From Sphingopyxis sp. (GTDB lineage: Bacteria; Pseudomonadota; Alphaproteobacteria; Sphingomonadales; Sphingomonadaceae): DNA of 64,000 nucleotides. Position 1 is the stretch's first letter. Each line of letters opens with the position of its first letter. Below the pieces are notes generated by a model that had not been told where the DNA came from, ran no database searches, and worked only from the letters and a program-made list of their open reading frames with translations. This document shows positions 26,701 to 36,387 of this stretch, piece by piece. A program made the translations under genes and the position numbers. Where the stretch lies: assembly GCA_030148985.1 (NCBI GenBank), contig JASBSJ010000065.1:1-64000 (forward strand). The letters run 5' to 3'.

Positions 26701-29397
26701 ATGAACGGCGTGGCTTCACACAAAATCTTGGGCCGGACACAGCTGTCGGTGGCTCTTCTGGCCGGTACGATGCTTGCAACGCCGCTGATGGCGCAGGATG
26801 TCGCGCCGCCAACGGTCCCGGCACCGACCGTTCCAGCGCCCGCGGCCGAAGCGGCGCCGGCCGCGACCACGATCCAGTCGATCAGCGTCACCGGCAACCA
26901 GCGGCTCGAGGCGCAGACGATCCTGTCGTATCTGCGGCTGCGCGTCGGTCAGACCTATGACCGCGCGGTGTTGGACCAGGCGCTGAAGGATCTTGCCGCG
27001 ACCGAGCTGTTCCGCGATTTCCAGATCACCGACAACAATGGCGCGCTGCAGATCGAGGTGACCGAAAACCCGGTCATCAACCGCGTTATTCTGGAGGGCA
27101 ACAAGCGCCTGAAGGACGACAAGATTCGGCCCGAGATCAAGCTGGCGCCGAGGCAGATATTCACCCGCTCAAAGGTTCGCGCCGACGTCGCGCGCATCAT
27201 CGAGCTGTACAAGCGGCAGGGCCGCTTTGCCGCGACGGTCGAGCCCAAGATGGTGTCGCTCGACCAGAACCGCGTCGATGTGGTATTCGAAATCAATGAA
27301 GGGCCGAAGTCGAAGGTCCGCCAGATCAACATCATCGGCAACGAGCAGTTCAGCGACGGCGATCTCAAGGACGAGATGGCGACCAAGGAAACGGGTCTGC
27401 TGACGATCCTGTCGTCGAACACCAGCTACGACCCCGATCGTCTGGCTTATGACCAGCAGAAGCTGCGCCTTTTTTACCTGACCAACGGCTATGCCGACTT
27501 CCGCGTCATCTCGGCGGTCGCGGAGCTGACGAGCAACAAGCAGGACTTCATCATCACCTATGTCGTCGAGGAAGGCGAACGATACAAGTTCGGCGATGTC
27601 GACGTGGAAAGCGAGCTGCGCGATTTCCAGCCGACGATGCTGAAGAGCCTGCTGCCGATGAAGACCGGCGACTGGTATGACGCCAAGCTGGTCGAGGATA
27701 CGGTCGAGAGCCTGAGCGAAACCGCGGGCCTGTTCGGCTATGCCTTTGCCGACATCAATCCCGAATTCCGCCGCAATCCCGAAGACCGGACGATGGCGAT
27801 CACCTTCAACGTCGCCGAAAGCCCGCGCACCTATGTGGAGCGCATCGACGTCAACGGCAACACGCTGACCCACGACAAGGTGGTGCGCCGCGAGTTTCGC
27901 CTGAACGAAGGCGATGCGTTCAACAGCTTCGGCGTCAAGCGCACCGAAAACCGCATCAACAGCCTGGGCTATTTTCAGGAAAATCTGGAGATCGAGCGCA
28001 AGGAAGGCAGCGCGCCCGACCGCATCATCCTGGAAACCAATGTCGAGGAAAAGCCGACGGGCGAATTGTCGCTGTCGGCCGGTTTCTCGTCGATCGAGAA
28101 TTTCCTGCTCCAGGCGTCGATCCGCCAGCGCAATTTCCGCGGGCTCGGCCAGCAATTGCAGGCATCGGTCAATTATTCGAGCTATTCGAAGTCGATCGAG
28201 CTGGGTTTCACCGAACCCTATCTGTTCGATCGCAACATCTCGGTCGGCGGCAGCGTCTATCGCCGCGATCTCAATTCGTTCAACTTCATCGACAACGACC
28301 GCCGCACGACGTTCGAGCAGGTCACGACCGGCTTCCAGCTCAACGCCGGGGTGCCGCTCACCGAATTTTTGTCCTTCTTCGGCCGCTATAGTCTGAATTA
28401 TGACGATGTGACGCTCGACCGGTCGGTTTATTTCTTCGGCGACGAATGCGACCCGCTCGTTGCCGGCCGCTACCTTTGCGACGCGATCGGCAAGCGCACC
28501 ACTTCGCTCGTCGGCTTCACACTCTCCTATGACGACCGTGACAACCGGATTCGCCCGACGCGCGGCCAGTCGGCGTCGATCAGCCAGGATTTTGCGGGGC
28601 TGGGCGGCAGCGTCAAATATGTTCGCACGCGCCTTGCCGCATCGAAGCATTTCAACCTCGGCAGCCGCTTCATCCTCAACATTTCGGCCGAGGGCGGCTA
28701 TATCTACCCCTTTGGCGACGCCCCCACACCGACGAGCGACAAAGTCCGGCTGACCGATCGTTTCTTTCTGGGCGAGCCGCAGATGCGCGGTTTCGACATT
28801 CGCGGCGTTGGCCCGCGCGTGATCCGCTATTCGGTCGATTATGACCCCGCCAACCCGGTCATCAATACGAGCGACGACAATCGCGGGCAGATCGACGACG
28901 CCCTCGGCGGTCGCGCCTATTATCAGGGCCGGATCGAGCTAGATATTCCGCTGGGCACCGGCGCAAAGGAACTGGGCCTCCGGCCGTCGATCTTCCTTGA
29001 TGTCGGGTCCGTGTTCAGCGTGAAGCGCCCGACGCTGACCACGCTCAACGATTTCAGGGAAACCGACCCGAATGCGCCGGGTTTCGGCCTTTATAAATTC
29101 CTGTGCCGCAACGCGACCACCGGCGAAAGCCAGTTCGCGAATGAAACCACGACGACGACAAACGGGGTGACCACGGGAAGCGGGCAATATACCACCTGTC
29201 CCAGCGGCTTCTCGGCGCTCGCGCCGTTCGAGGAACGCTTCTTTGGCGACACCTGGATGCCGCGCGTGTCGATCGGCGCCGGGGTCAACTGGAACTCGCC
29301 TTTCGGTCCCTTCCGGATCGATTTCGCTTACGCCCTTCGCAAAGAAGAGGGCGATGATACCAAACGCTTCTCATTCAACGTAGGAACTCAATTCTGA
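26701..29397 (+). CDS. bamA: outer membrane protein assembly factor BamA (Omp85)
   Basis: This 898-aa protein inserts beta-barrel proteins in the outer membrane. The N-terminal signal peptide ends near MAQDV (residue ~32). Five POTRA repeats span roughly 55-480 (first: ISVTGNQRLEAQTILSYLRL; others begin RVILEGNKRL, INIIGNEQFSDG, FGDVDVES, IDVNGNTLTHDK). The C-terminal 16-strand barrel contains FFLGEPQMRGFDIRGVGPR (VRGF/Y-type motif) and ends in Phe (FNVGTQF), the usual outer-membrane signature. The Asn-Thr-rich insert near residue 810 is probably an extracellular loop. Confidence 0.97.
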   Translation: MNGVASHKILGRTQLSVALLAGTMLATPLMAQDVAPPTVPAPTVPAPAAEAAPAATTIQSISVTGNQRLEAQTILSYLRLRVGQTYDRAVLDQALKDLAATELFRDFQITDNNGALQIEVTENPVINRVILEGNKRLKDDKIRPEIKLAPRQIFTRSKVRADVARIIELYKRQGRFAATVEPKMVSLDQNRVDVVFEINEGPKSKVRQINIIGNEQFSDGDLKDEMATKETGLLTILSSNTSYDPDRLAYDQQKLRLFYLTNGYADFRVISAVAELTSNKQDFIITYVVEEGERYKFGDVDVESELRDFQPTMLKSLLPMKTGDWYDAKLVEDTVESLSETAGLFGYAFADINPEFRRNPEDRTMAITFNVAESPRTYVERIDVNGNTLTHDKVVRREFRLNEGDAFNSFGVKRTENRINSLGYFQENLEIERKEGSAPDRIILETNVEEKPTGELSLSAGFSSIENFLLQASIRQRNFRGLGQQLQASVNYSSYSKSIELGFTEPYLFDRNISVGGSVYRRDLNSFNFIDNDRRTTFEQVTTGFQLNAGVPLTEFLSFFGRYSLNYDDVTLDRSVYFFGDECDPLVAGRYLCDAIGKRTTSLVGFTLSYDDRDNRIRPTRGQSASISQDFAGLGGSVKYVRTRLAASKHFNLGSRFILNISAEGGYIYPFGDAPTPTSDKVRLTDRFFLGEPQMRGFDIRGVGPRVIRYSVDYDPANPVINTSDDNRGQIDDALGGRAYYQGRIELDIPLGTGAKELGLRPSIFLDVGSVFSVKRPTLTTLNDFRETDPNAPGFGLYKFLCRNATTGESQFANETTTTTNGVTTGSGQYTTCPSGFSALAPFEERFFGDTWMPRVSIGAGVNWNSPFGPFRIDFAYALRKEEGDDTKRFSFNVGTQF

Positions 29398-30089
29398 TGA
29401 AAAAACTTCTTGCCGCTTCCGCGCTGGCGATCGCCGCGCTGTCGGTCTCGCCCATCCTGTCGGCCCCCGCCGTCGCGCAGGCGAAGGGCGTCGCCGTCGC
29501 CGACGTCCGTGTCGCCGCCGCGCGTTCGAATGCCTTCCGCACCGCCTCGCAGCAGATCGAAACGACCTACAAGGCGCAGATCGATCAGCAGCAGTCGCGC
29601 GGCCAGACGCTGCAGGCCGAAATCAACGTGCTGATCGCGAAATATAACGAGGAAGCGCGCAAAACGCCGCAGAATCAGGCCGCGCTCCAGGCCGCGGCCA
29701 AGGCGGTACAGGACAAGCGCCAGGCAGCACAGCAGGAGCTGGGTCAGATCAGCGCGCCGATCGATCTCGCCATTTCCTATGTCGAGGACCAGATCAGCGT
29801 CCGCATGAACGAGGCGATCAAGGCGGCGATGACCGCGCGAAAGGTCGACCTGCTGCTCAATCCCGATGCCGTCCTTGCGCGCGAAAACAATGTCGACATC
29901 ACCGAGGCGGTGGTGGCTGAAATCAACCGCATCCTGCCCAGCGTGTCGACTGCGGTCCCGGCCGGCTATCAGCCGGGCCAGCTCGTCCAGCAGCGCAATC
30001 AGCAGCTGATGGATGCCGCGCGCTCCGCGCAGCCCGGCGCGACGCCCGCCGCTCCGGCGCCGACCGGCACCGCACCGACGACTCGCTAA
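29397..30089 (+). CDS. skp: OmpH/Skp-family periplasmic chaperone
   Basis: This 230-aa protein has a cleavable signal peptide (residues 1-28, APAVAQA). A long helical, Gln/Ala/Lys-rich region (about 50-130) forms the tentacle-like coiled coils that hold unfolded outer-membrane proteins for BamA. The Pro/Thr/Ala-rich C-terminal tail is non-conserved. Its ATG shares one base with the bamA stop codon, so the two should be co-translated. Confidence 0.9.
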   Translation: MKKLLAASALAIAALSVSPILSAPAVAQAKGVAVADVRVAAARSNAFRTASQQIETTYKAQIDQQQSRGQTLQAEINVLIAKYNEEARKTPQNQAALQAAAKAVQDKRQAAQQELGQISAPIDLAISYVEDQISVRMNEAIKAAMTARKVDLLLNPDAVLARENNVDITEAVVAEINRILPSVSTAVPAGYQPGQLVQQRNQQLMDAARSAQPGATPAAPAPTGTAPTTR

Positions 30090-30094
30090 AGCCG

Positions 30095-30577
30095 ATGGCG
30101 GCCGGGGAGGACAACGCAGGCGAAACCATGGGTCCGGCGGACATCCGCCGGGTTCTGGCCCTGCTTCCGCATCGTTATCCGATGCTGCTCGTCGACCGGG
30201 TGGTTTCGATGGTCAAGGACCAGTCGATCCACGCGGTCAAGGCGGTGACGATGAACGAGCCCTTTTTTCAGGGCCATTTCCCCGGCCGTCCGATCATGCC
30301 CGGCGTCCTCATCGTCGAGGCGCTGGCGCAGGCGGGCGGCGTGCTTGCGATCGAATCGCTCGGCCTCGCGGGGTCGGGCAAGCTCGTCTATTTCATGGGC
30401 ATCGACGGGGTGAAGTTCAGAAAGCCGGTCGAACCCGGCCACCTGCTCGACCTGCACGTCACCATCCTTCAGGCAAAGCGGAATATCTGCAAGTTCGAAG
30501 GCCGGGCAATGCTGGACGGGCAACTCGCGACCGAATGCCAGTTTACCGCGATGATCGCCGATCCGCCGAGCGACTAG
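30095..30577 (+). CDS. fabZ: 3-hydroxyacyl-ACP dehydratase FabZ
   Basis: This 160-aa hot-dog enzyme of fatty acid elongation has [51 protein letters not shown], with the catalytic His of GHFPG and Glu of LIVEALAQ. The next Met (codon 12) could be the true start, since the first 11 residues are not conserved. It follows skp by 5 nt. lpxD and lpxA, normally next to it in lipid A-making bacteria, are absent. Confidence 0.96.
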   Translation: MAAGEDNAGETMGPADIRRVLALLPHRYPMLLVDRVVSMVKDQSIHAVKAVTMNEPFFQGHFPGRPIMPGVLIVEALAQAGGVLAIESLGLAGSGKLVYFMGIDGVKFRKPVEPGHLLDLHVTILQAKRNICKFEGRAMLDGQLATECQFTAMIADPPSD

Positions 30578-30598
30578 GGCGGAGACCTCCCCTTTATA

Positions 30599-30626
30599 CG
30601 TCATCCCGGCCTTCGCCGGGATGACG
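30599..30626. repeat. single REP hairpin, GTCATCCCGG family
   Basis: CGTCATCCCGGC pairs perfectly with GCCGGGATGACG around CTTC. It lies 21 nt after the fabZ stop and may also help end the bamA-skp-fabZ transcript. Confidence 0.8.
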
Positions 30627-30743
30627 ATCAACGGGGTGCGGGTGTTGCATTTTCCCCAATTGCCCAGTAAGGGCGCCGCTTCGCGTCCCCGGACGCACCG
30701 ACTCAAGCTGCTGGTCGGAAACCAGCGGCGCAGGAGCCAAGAC

Positions 30744-30971
30744 ATGAAAAAAGACATTCACCCCGATTATCACATGATCACGGTCAAGATGACCGATGGC
30801 ACCGAATATCAGACACGCTCGACCTGGGGCAGCGAAGGCGACGTGATGACGCTGGAAATCGACCCGACCGCGCACCCGGCATGGACCGGCGGCCAGGGCC
30901 GTATGCTCGACGCGGGCGGTCAGGTTGCCAAGTTCAACAAGCGTTTCGGTGGGCTGACGCTCAAGCGTTAA
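30744..30971 (+). CDS. rpmE: 50S ribosomal protein L31, zinc-free type
   Basis: This 75-aa protein begins [19 protein letters not shown] and ends FNKRFGGL. It lacks all four zinc-ligand cysteines, so it is the C-minus form. AGGAG lies 7-8 nt before ATG. Confidence 0.95.
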   Translation: MKKDIHPDYHMITVKMTDGTEYQTRSTWGSEGDVMTLEIDPTAHPAWTGGQGRMLDAGGQVAKFNKRFGGLTLKR

Positions 30972-30998
30972 AGGCCAGTCTTCGGACTAGCCTCCTTT

Positions 30999-31178
30999 TA
31001 CCTCCCCTTTGGTGGGGGAGGTAGCGAGACTTGGCAGCTTGCTGCCTAGTCGCAGCGGTGGGGGTGTGGTCCCGGCCTGAAGCGACGGTGCAAGGACGCA
31101 CCGTCACCCCCATCCAACTTCGCCTAATCGCTTCGCGATAAGGCTTCGTATCCTTCCCCCATCGAGGGGGAAGGGAAG
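30999..31178. repeat. compound repeat region after rpmE
   Basis: This stretch contains CCTCCCC and GTGGGGGAGG arms, the core ACTTGGCAGCTTGCTGCC (31029-31046, shared with 23549), a small hairpin GGTGCAAGGACGCACC, and CTTCCCCCATCGAGGGGGAAG close to the glpK stop. It is intergenic between convergent rpmE and glpK. The last hairpin may terminate glpK transcripts. Confidence 0.7.
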
Positions 31179-31192
31179 CGAAGTCCACAGCC

Positions 31193-32662
31193 TCAGCTCA
31201 AAACCTTCGCAAGCGCGCTTTGCCAACCGGCAAGGCGCGTTTTGCGTTGCCCGGCGTCGATTGCGGGCGTGAAGCGCGTCGCGGTGCCGCGCATCGCCTG
31301 CGCCGCGCTCGCGAGGTCGGGGTAAAGCCCCGCGCCTGTCGCGGCGAGCATGGCGGCGCCCAGCGCGGTACTCTCGACGAAATCGGGCCGCTCGACCGTC
31401 AGTTCGAGCATGTCGGCCAGATCCTGTGCCATCCAGTCGTTCGCCGCCATGCCGCCATCGATTCGCAGATCGGCCCAATCGACCCCGTCGGCGGCGAAGG
31501 CCGATTTGAGATCGTGCGCCTGATAGGCCTGCGCCTCCAGCGCCGCGCGCGCGACATGCGCCTTGCTGCTGGCGAAGCTGAGGCCGGAGAGCGCCGCGAG
31601 TGCATCGGGCCGCCAGTGCGGCGCGCCGAGGCCCGACAGGGCAGGGACCATATAGACCCCGCCATTGTCGGCGACCGACCGCGCCAGCCCCTCGCTTTCG
31701 CCCGCGTTGGCGAGCAGCCCCAATCCGTCGCGCAGCCATTTGATCAGGCTGCCCGCCACAAACACCGACCCTTCTAGCGCATAGGAGCGTAGATCGCCCT
31801 CCTGCACCAGCACCGTCGCGAGCAGGCGATTCGAAGAGTGCGGCCGCGCGGTCCCGCTCGCCGACAGGATGAAGGCGCCGGTGCCGAAAGTCGCCTTGGT
31901 TTGTCCGGGCGCCAAGCACGCCTGCCCGATCGTCGCGGCCTGCTGGTCGCCCGCCATGCCACAGATCGGGATCGCGCCGCCGAACAGTGCGGGATCGGTC
32001 GTGCCAACGGTGGTGGTGCAGCCGGTGATTTCGGGGAGCAGGCCCATCGGGACGCCCAGCAGGTCGCACAGCCCGGAGTCCCAGCCGCCCCCTTCGATGT
32101 CCATCAGCAACGTCCGCGATGCATTGCTCGCATCGCTGACGTGCACGCCGCCGGTCAGGCGAAAGATCAAGTAGGATTCGATCGTTCCGACGGCGAGCCG
32201 GTCGCCCGCTTCTTTCAGCTGCGGCCAGTTGCGGAGCGCCCAGCCGATCTTGCTCCCTGAAAAATAGGGGTCGAGCAGCAAGCCGCTTTTTGCTTGCACC
32301 GCCGCCTCGTGCCCCGCGTCTTTCAGCGCGGCGCAGTCGGCGGCGGTGCGACGGTCCTGCCACACGATCGCGCGGGCGAGCGGTTCGCCAGTCTTGCGAT
32401 CCCAGAACACAATGGTCTCGCGCTGGTTGGTGATGCCGATCGCCGCGATTTGATCCGCTCCACCAGCCTTATCGATCATCGCGCGGGTGCAGGCGATGGT
32501 GGCGTCCCAGATTTCGGCCGCGTCATGCTCGACCAGGCCGGGTCCGGGGTAATGCTGCCGAATCTCGCGCTGCGCGCTGCCGAGCGGCGTGCCGTCGGCG
32601 GCGAACAGCATTGTGCGGGTGGAGGTCGTGCCTTCGTCGATGACGATGATCTTGTCGGTCAT
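31193..32662 (-). CDS. glpK: glycerol kinase
   Basis: This 489-aa FGGY-family kinase makes glycerol 3-phosphate. IDEGTTSTRTMLFAADG provides the phosphate-binding loop, and GITNQRETIVFWDRKTGEPLARAIVWQDRR, FSGSKIGWALRN, TFGTGAFIL and RIDGGMAANDWMAQ are all typical. GGGGAAAGA precedes ATG 32662. No glpF, glpD or glpR is next to it, so it stands alone between repeat regions. E. coli-type regulation by FBP or IIAGlc cannot be judged. Confidence 0.96.
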   Translation of the reverse strand: MTDKIIVIDEGTTSTRTMLFAADGTPLGSAQREIRQHYPGPGLVEHDAAEIWDATIACTRAMIDKAGGADQIAAIGITNQRETIVFWDRKTGEPLARAIVWQDRRTAADCAALKDAGHEAAVQAKSGLLLDPYFSGSKIGWALRNWPQLKEAGDRLAVGTIESYLIFRLTGGVHVSDASNASRTLLMDIEGGGWDSGLCDLLGVPMGLLPEITGCTTTVGTTDPALFGGAIPICGMAGDQQAATIGQACLAPGQTKATFGTGAFILSASGTARPHSSNRLLATVLVQEGDLRSYALEGSVFVAGSLIKWLRDGLGLLANAGESEGLARSVADNGGVYMVPALSGLGAPHWRPDALAALSGLSFASSKAHVARAALEAQAYQAHDLKSAFAADGVDWADLRIDGGMAANDWMAQDLADMLELTVERPDFVESTALGAAMLAATGAGLYPDLASAAQAMRGTATRFTPAIDAGQRKTRLAGWQSALAKVLS

Positions 32663-32685
32663 TCTTTCCCCGCCCTTGTTTAACC

Positions 32686-32773
32686 CGTCGCCCCCGCGAA
32701 GGCGGGGGCCGTTGTCGGCATGAAGCGACGTTGCGCCAGGATGCCAGCGGCCCCCGCCTTCGCGGGGGCGACG
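32686..32773. repeat. REP-like inverted repeat, CGCCCCCGCGAAGGCGGGGG family
   Basis: The 26-bp arms 32686-32711 and 32748-32773 (core CGCCCCCGCGAAGGCGGGGG) are perfect complements, and each is itself a small hairpin. It lies just upstream of glpK. Confidence 0.8.
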
Positions 32774-33105
32774 TGCTTCTTTGCTTCCCACTTGATGAAG
32801 AAAATACGGCCCTTCGACAAGCTCGGCACGAACGGCCCTGGGGAGCGCGTTAACGAATGCCGCGCAATTATCTTGCAATAACGCGCAACCCATGCCATAT
32901 GATTGTGCAGCGCAGCATGGCGGGATCACCCGCCGCAACCACCGGCAGCGTGATTTTCCCGCCCAAACTCAGGCGCGGGACGAGCCGGACCAGCGCTTTG
33001 TCCCCAGAGGCACCCTTTCACGCGGGTCGTTTCGAACCCGCGGCCCGTGCGCCGTCCGTTCGATGCGAACGGATGTGCCTGCGCGTCGCTCTTTGTGAGT
33101 AATTT
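32774..33105. other. gene-free region upstream of the DEAD-box helicase
   Basis: A dispersed-repeat fragment (CTTCGACAAGCTCGGCACG, about 32813) and an AT-richer patch follow. A weak promoter candidate is TTGCAA (32873-32878) with TATGAT at 32898-32903 (19-bp spacing), leaving about a 200-nt leader to the helicase start. Long leaders are common for cold-regulated helicase genes, but no structure was identified. Confidence 0.35.
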
Positions 33106-34485
33106 ATGACGACTTTCAACGACTTTGGCCTGCACGCCGACATCAATCGCGCGCTTGCCGCCAAGGATTATACCGTCCCGACCCCGATCCAGACGCAGGC
33201 GATTCCGCCGCTGATGAAGGGCCGCGACCTGTGCGGTATCGCGCAGACGGGCACCGGCAAGACCGCCGGCTTCTCGCTACCGTCGATCCACCATCTGCTG
33301 ACCTATCCGCATCGCCCGACCCCGCGCGGTTGCCGGATGCTCGTGCTCGCGCCGACGCGCGAGCTGGCCGCGCAGATCGCGCAGAGCTGCCGCGACTATG
33401 GCCGCTTTACCAAGCTCAGCGTGTCGACCGTGTTCGGCGGCGTGCCGATCAACAAGCAGATCCGCGACCTCGCGCAGGGCGTCGACATCCTCGTCGCCAC
33501 GCCGGGCCGCCTGCTCGACCTCATTGACCAGCGCGCGCTGCGCCTCGACGACGTCGAAATCTTCGTGCTCGACGAAGCCGACCAGATGATGGACATGGGC
33601 TTTATCCATTCGCTACGCCGCATCGCCAAGCTGCTGCCCTCGCGCCGTCAGAACCTGTTCTTTTCGGCGACGATGCCCAAGGAAATCGCGCATCTGGCCG
33701 AACAGTTCCTGAACGATCCGGTCACCGTTTCGGTCACGCCACAGGCGACGACGGTCGAAAAAATCCGCCAGTTCGCGACCTTTGTCGAACAGAAGGAAAA
33801 GCAGGCGCTGCTCCATTCGATCGTCGCCAGCGAAGATATCGACCGCGCGCTGATCTTCACCCGCACCAAGCATGGCGCTGACCGTGTCGTGCGCCACCTT
33901 GCGGGCGCAAAGATCAAGGCGATGGCGATCCACGGCAACAAGAGCCAGTCGCAGCGCACCCACGCGCTGCAGGCGTTCCGTTCGGGCGAGATCAAGCTGC
34001 TCGTCGCGACCGACATCGCCGCGCGCGGCATCGACGTGTCGGGCGTCAGCCATGTGATCAACTTCGAAATCCCGAACGTCCCCGAACAATATGTCCACCG
34101 CATCGGCCGCACCGCGCGCGCCGGCGCCGAGGGCAAGGCGATCAGCTTCATCGCCCCCGACGAGCGGCCCTATATGCGCGACATCGAGCGCGTCACGCGC
34201 AGCAAGTCCGAACCGATGCCGCTGCCCGAGAATTTCAACGAGATGGTGCGTAATCTGCCCAAGCCGGTCCAGCCGCCGCGCGACACCGGCAGCCAGGGCC
34301 GCAACCCGCAGCGCCAGCGCGAAGACGCGATGCGCGGCCGCGGTCCGGGCAAGCCGGGCGGCGATCGCGGCCCGCGCCGCGACGGCGCGGCCGGCGAAGG
34401 CGCCGAAGGCCAGCGCAAGCGCCGCTTCCGCCCGCGCAACAAAAGCGTCGGCGCGCACAAGGGCGCGGTGAAGCGCGTCGGTTGA
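33106..34485 (+). CDS. DEAD-box ATP-dependent RNA helicase (RhlE-like)
   Basis: This 459-aa RNA helicase has a Q motif (PTPIQTQAIPPLMKGRD), motif I AQTGTGKT, PTRELAAQI, motif II DEAD (VLDEADQMMDMGF), motif III SAT, and in the second domain VATDIAARGIDV and HRIGRTARAG. The C-terminal ~70 residues are a basic Arg/Gly/Pro-rich tail (QGRNPQRQRED, GPGKPGGDRGPRR) that probably binds RNA. It is likely to act in ribosome assembly or mRNA decay. Confidence 0.96.
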   Translation: MTTFNDFGLHADINRALAAKDYTVPTPIQTQAIPPLMKGRDLCGIAQTGTGKTAGFSLPSIHHLLTYPHRPTPRGCRMLVLAPTRELAAQIAQSCRDYGRFTKLSVSTVFGGVPINKQIRDLAQGVDILVATPGRLLDLIDQRALRLDDVEIFVLDEADQMMDMGFIHSLRRIAKLLPSRRQNLFFSATMPKEIAHLAEQFLNDPVTVSVTPQATTVEKIRQFATFVEQKEKQALLHSIVASEDIDRALIFTRTKHGADRVVRHLAGAKIKAMAIHGNKSQSQRTHALQAFRSGEIKLLVATDIAARGIDVSGVSHVINFEIPNVPEQYVHRIGRTARAGAEGKAISFIAPDERPYMRDIERVTRSKSEPMPLPENFNEMVRNLPKPVQPPRDTGSQGRNPQRQREDAMRGRGPGKPGGDRGPRRDGAAGEGAEGQRKRRFRPRNKSVGAHKGAVKRVG

Positions 34486-34496
34486 AGCTAAAACCC

Positions 34497-34593
34497 TCGT
34501 CATTGCGAGGAGCGAAGCGACGCGGCAATCCCCAGCGATCGGCCATAGCTAGGCGATAGCTGGAGATTGCTTCGCTTCGCTCGCAATGACGAG
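34497..34593. repeat. REP-like inverted repeat, GTCATTGCGAGCGAAGC family
   Basis: The left arm CTCGTCATTGCGAGGAGCG and the right arm TTCGCTCGCAATGACGAG form a long imperfect stem, with a loop containing CATAGCTAGGCGATAGC. It is intergenic after the helicase and could act as its terminator. Confidence 0.8.
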
Positions 34594-34660
34594 CTGAAAC
34601 TATTGACGCCAAGCGGGCACCTACTACCGTTCGGACCATAATCGGAACGAAAGGGCAGGG

Positions 34661-36328
34661 ATGACTGGCGCCGAGGCAGAACGACCCATCGACACCCGCC
34701 AGAGCGAGCGCAAGGTCATCCTTGCCTCGTCGCTCGGCACGGTGTTCGAATGGTATGATTTCTACCTCTACGGCCTGCTTGCGACGGTCATTTCGGCGCA
34801 ATTCTTCTCCGGCGTCAACGAAACCACCGGCTTCATCTTCGCGCTCGCCGCCTTTGCCGCGGGTTTTGCGGTAAGGCCGTTCGGGGCGCTGGTGTTCGGG
34901 CGCATCGGCGACCTTGTCGGGCGCAAGAACACGTTTCTGGTCACAATGGGGCTGATGGGCGCGTCGACCTTTCTCGTCGGCTTGCTGCCCAGCTATGCGT
35001 CGATCGGCGTCGCGGCGCCGATCCTGCTCGTCCTTCTGCGACTGCTGCAAGGCCTCGCGCTCGGCGGTGAATATGGCGGCGCCGCGACTTACGTCGCCGA
35101 ACATGCGCCCGAGGGAAAACGCGGGCTGTTCACCAGCTTCATTCAGACCACCGCGACGCTCGGGCTGTTCGCGGCGCTTGGCGTCGTCATCGTCATCCGC
35201 TCGGTGATGGGCGAGGCGGCGTTCGCCGACTGGGGCTGGCGCATCCCCTTCCTCATTTCGATCATCCTGCTCGGCATATCGCTGTGGATTCGCCTTCAGC
35301 TCGAAGAAAGCCCGGTCTTCAAGCAGATGAAGGCCGAAGGCACGACGTCGAAGGCGCCGCTGACCGAAGCCTTCGGCCGCTGGAGCAACCTCAAATTTGT
35401 GCTGATCGCGCTGTTCGGCGCCGTCGCGGGGCAGGCGGTGGTCTGGTATACGGGGCAATTCTATGCGCTTTTCTTCCTCGAAAAGACGCTGAAGGTCGAT
35501 GGCGCGACCGCGAACATCCTGATCGCCATCGCGCTTGCGCTCGGCACGCCCTTCTTCATCTTCTTCGGCTGGCTCAGCGACAAGATCGGCCGCAAGCCGA
35601 TCATCCTCACCGGCTGCGCGCTCGCGGCGCTCACCTATTTCCCCGCGTTCCAGATGCTGACCGAAGCGGCGAACCCCGCGATGGCAAGGGCGCAGGCGAG
35701 CGCGGCGGTGCGCGTCACCGCGGACCCCGGCGCCTGCGCCTTCCAGTTCGATCCCATCGGCAAGGAAAAGTTCGAAAGCACCGGATGCGACATCGCCAAA
35801 TCGGCGCTGGCGAAAGCCGGGGTCAGCTACACCAGCGTGACGCGCCCGCGCCACACCGGCGAGGCTGCCGATGTCTGGATCGGCGACCGCGTGCTCATAA
35901 CGCCCGAGCCCTGGCGGATCGCCGAGGAGGATCGCGCCGCGGCCGCGGACGCTTTCCGCAGCGAGCTTGCCGCAGCGACGGCCGCCGCGGGCTATCCGGC
36001 CAAGGCCGACCCGCAAGCGATGAACAAGCCGCTCGTCGTCGCGATTCTCTTCTACCTCGTGCTGCTGGTGACGATGGTTTATGGCCCGATCGCCGCGCTG
36101 CTGGTCGAGCTGTTCCCCAGCCGCATCCGTTACTCCGCGATGTCGCTGCCCTATCATATCGGCAACGGCTGGTTCGGCGGCTTCCTGCCGACGACGGCGT
36201 TCGCGATGGTCGCCGCGACGGGCAATATCTATTACGGCCTCTGGTATCCGGTCGTCGTCGCGCTGATCACGCTGATCGTCGGCCTTCTCTTCCTGCCCGA
36301 AACCTTCCGCCGATCGATCCATCAATAG
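34661..36328 (+). CDS. MHS-family MFS transporter with ~120-residue internal insert
   Basis: This 555-aa protein belongs to the metabolite:H+ symporter group (ProP/ShiA/KgtP-like): SSLGTVFEWYDFYLYG at TM1, RPFGALVFGRIGDLVGRK in loop 2-3, and LQGLALGGEYGGAATYVAEHAP. Loop 8-9 carries GWLSDKIGRKP. It is about 110 residues longer than the usual ~440 because of a hydrophilic insert at about 335-455, with two cysteines (359 and 376), before the last helices. The substrate is unknown; the MHS family carries organic acids, proline/betaine and aromatics. AAAGGGCAGGG precedes ATG. It is followed 59 nt later by a hydrolase gene. Confidence 0.9.
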   Translation: MTGAEAERPIDTRQSERKVILASSLGTVFEWYDFYLYGLLATVISAQFFSGVNETTGFIFALAAFAAGFAVRPFGALVFGRIGDLVGRKNTFLVTMGLMGASTFLVGLLPSYASIGVAAPILLVLLRLLQGLALGGEYGGAATYVAEHAPEGKRGLFTSFIQTTATLGLFAALGVVIVIRSVMGEAAFADWGWRIPFLISIILLGISLWIRLQLEESPVFKQMKAEGTTSKAPLTEAFGRWSNLKFVLIALFGAVAGQAVVWYTGQFYALFFLEKTLKVDGATANILIAIALALGTPFFIFFGWLSDKIGRKPIILTGCALAALTYFPAFQMLTEAANPAMARAQASAAVRVTADPGACAFQFDPIGKEKFESTGCDIAKSALAKAGVSYTSVTRPRHTGEAADVWIGDRVLITPEPWRIAEEDRAAAADAFRSELAAATAAAGYPAKADPQAMNKPLVVAILFYLVLLVTMVYGPIAALLVELFPSRIRYSAMSLPYHIGNGWFGGFLPTTAFAMVAATGNIYYGLWYPVVVALITLIVGLLFLPETFRRSIHQ

Positions 36329-36387
36329 GCGTGCATTGACGCGCGCCGTCCGCGCGCTAGATTTGCCCCGGCCTTGAGGGGGGCGCG

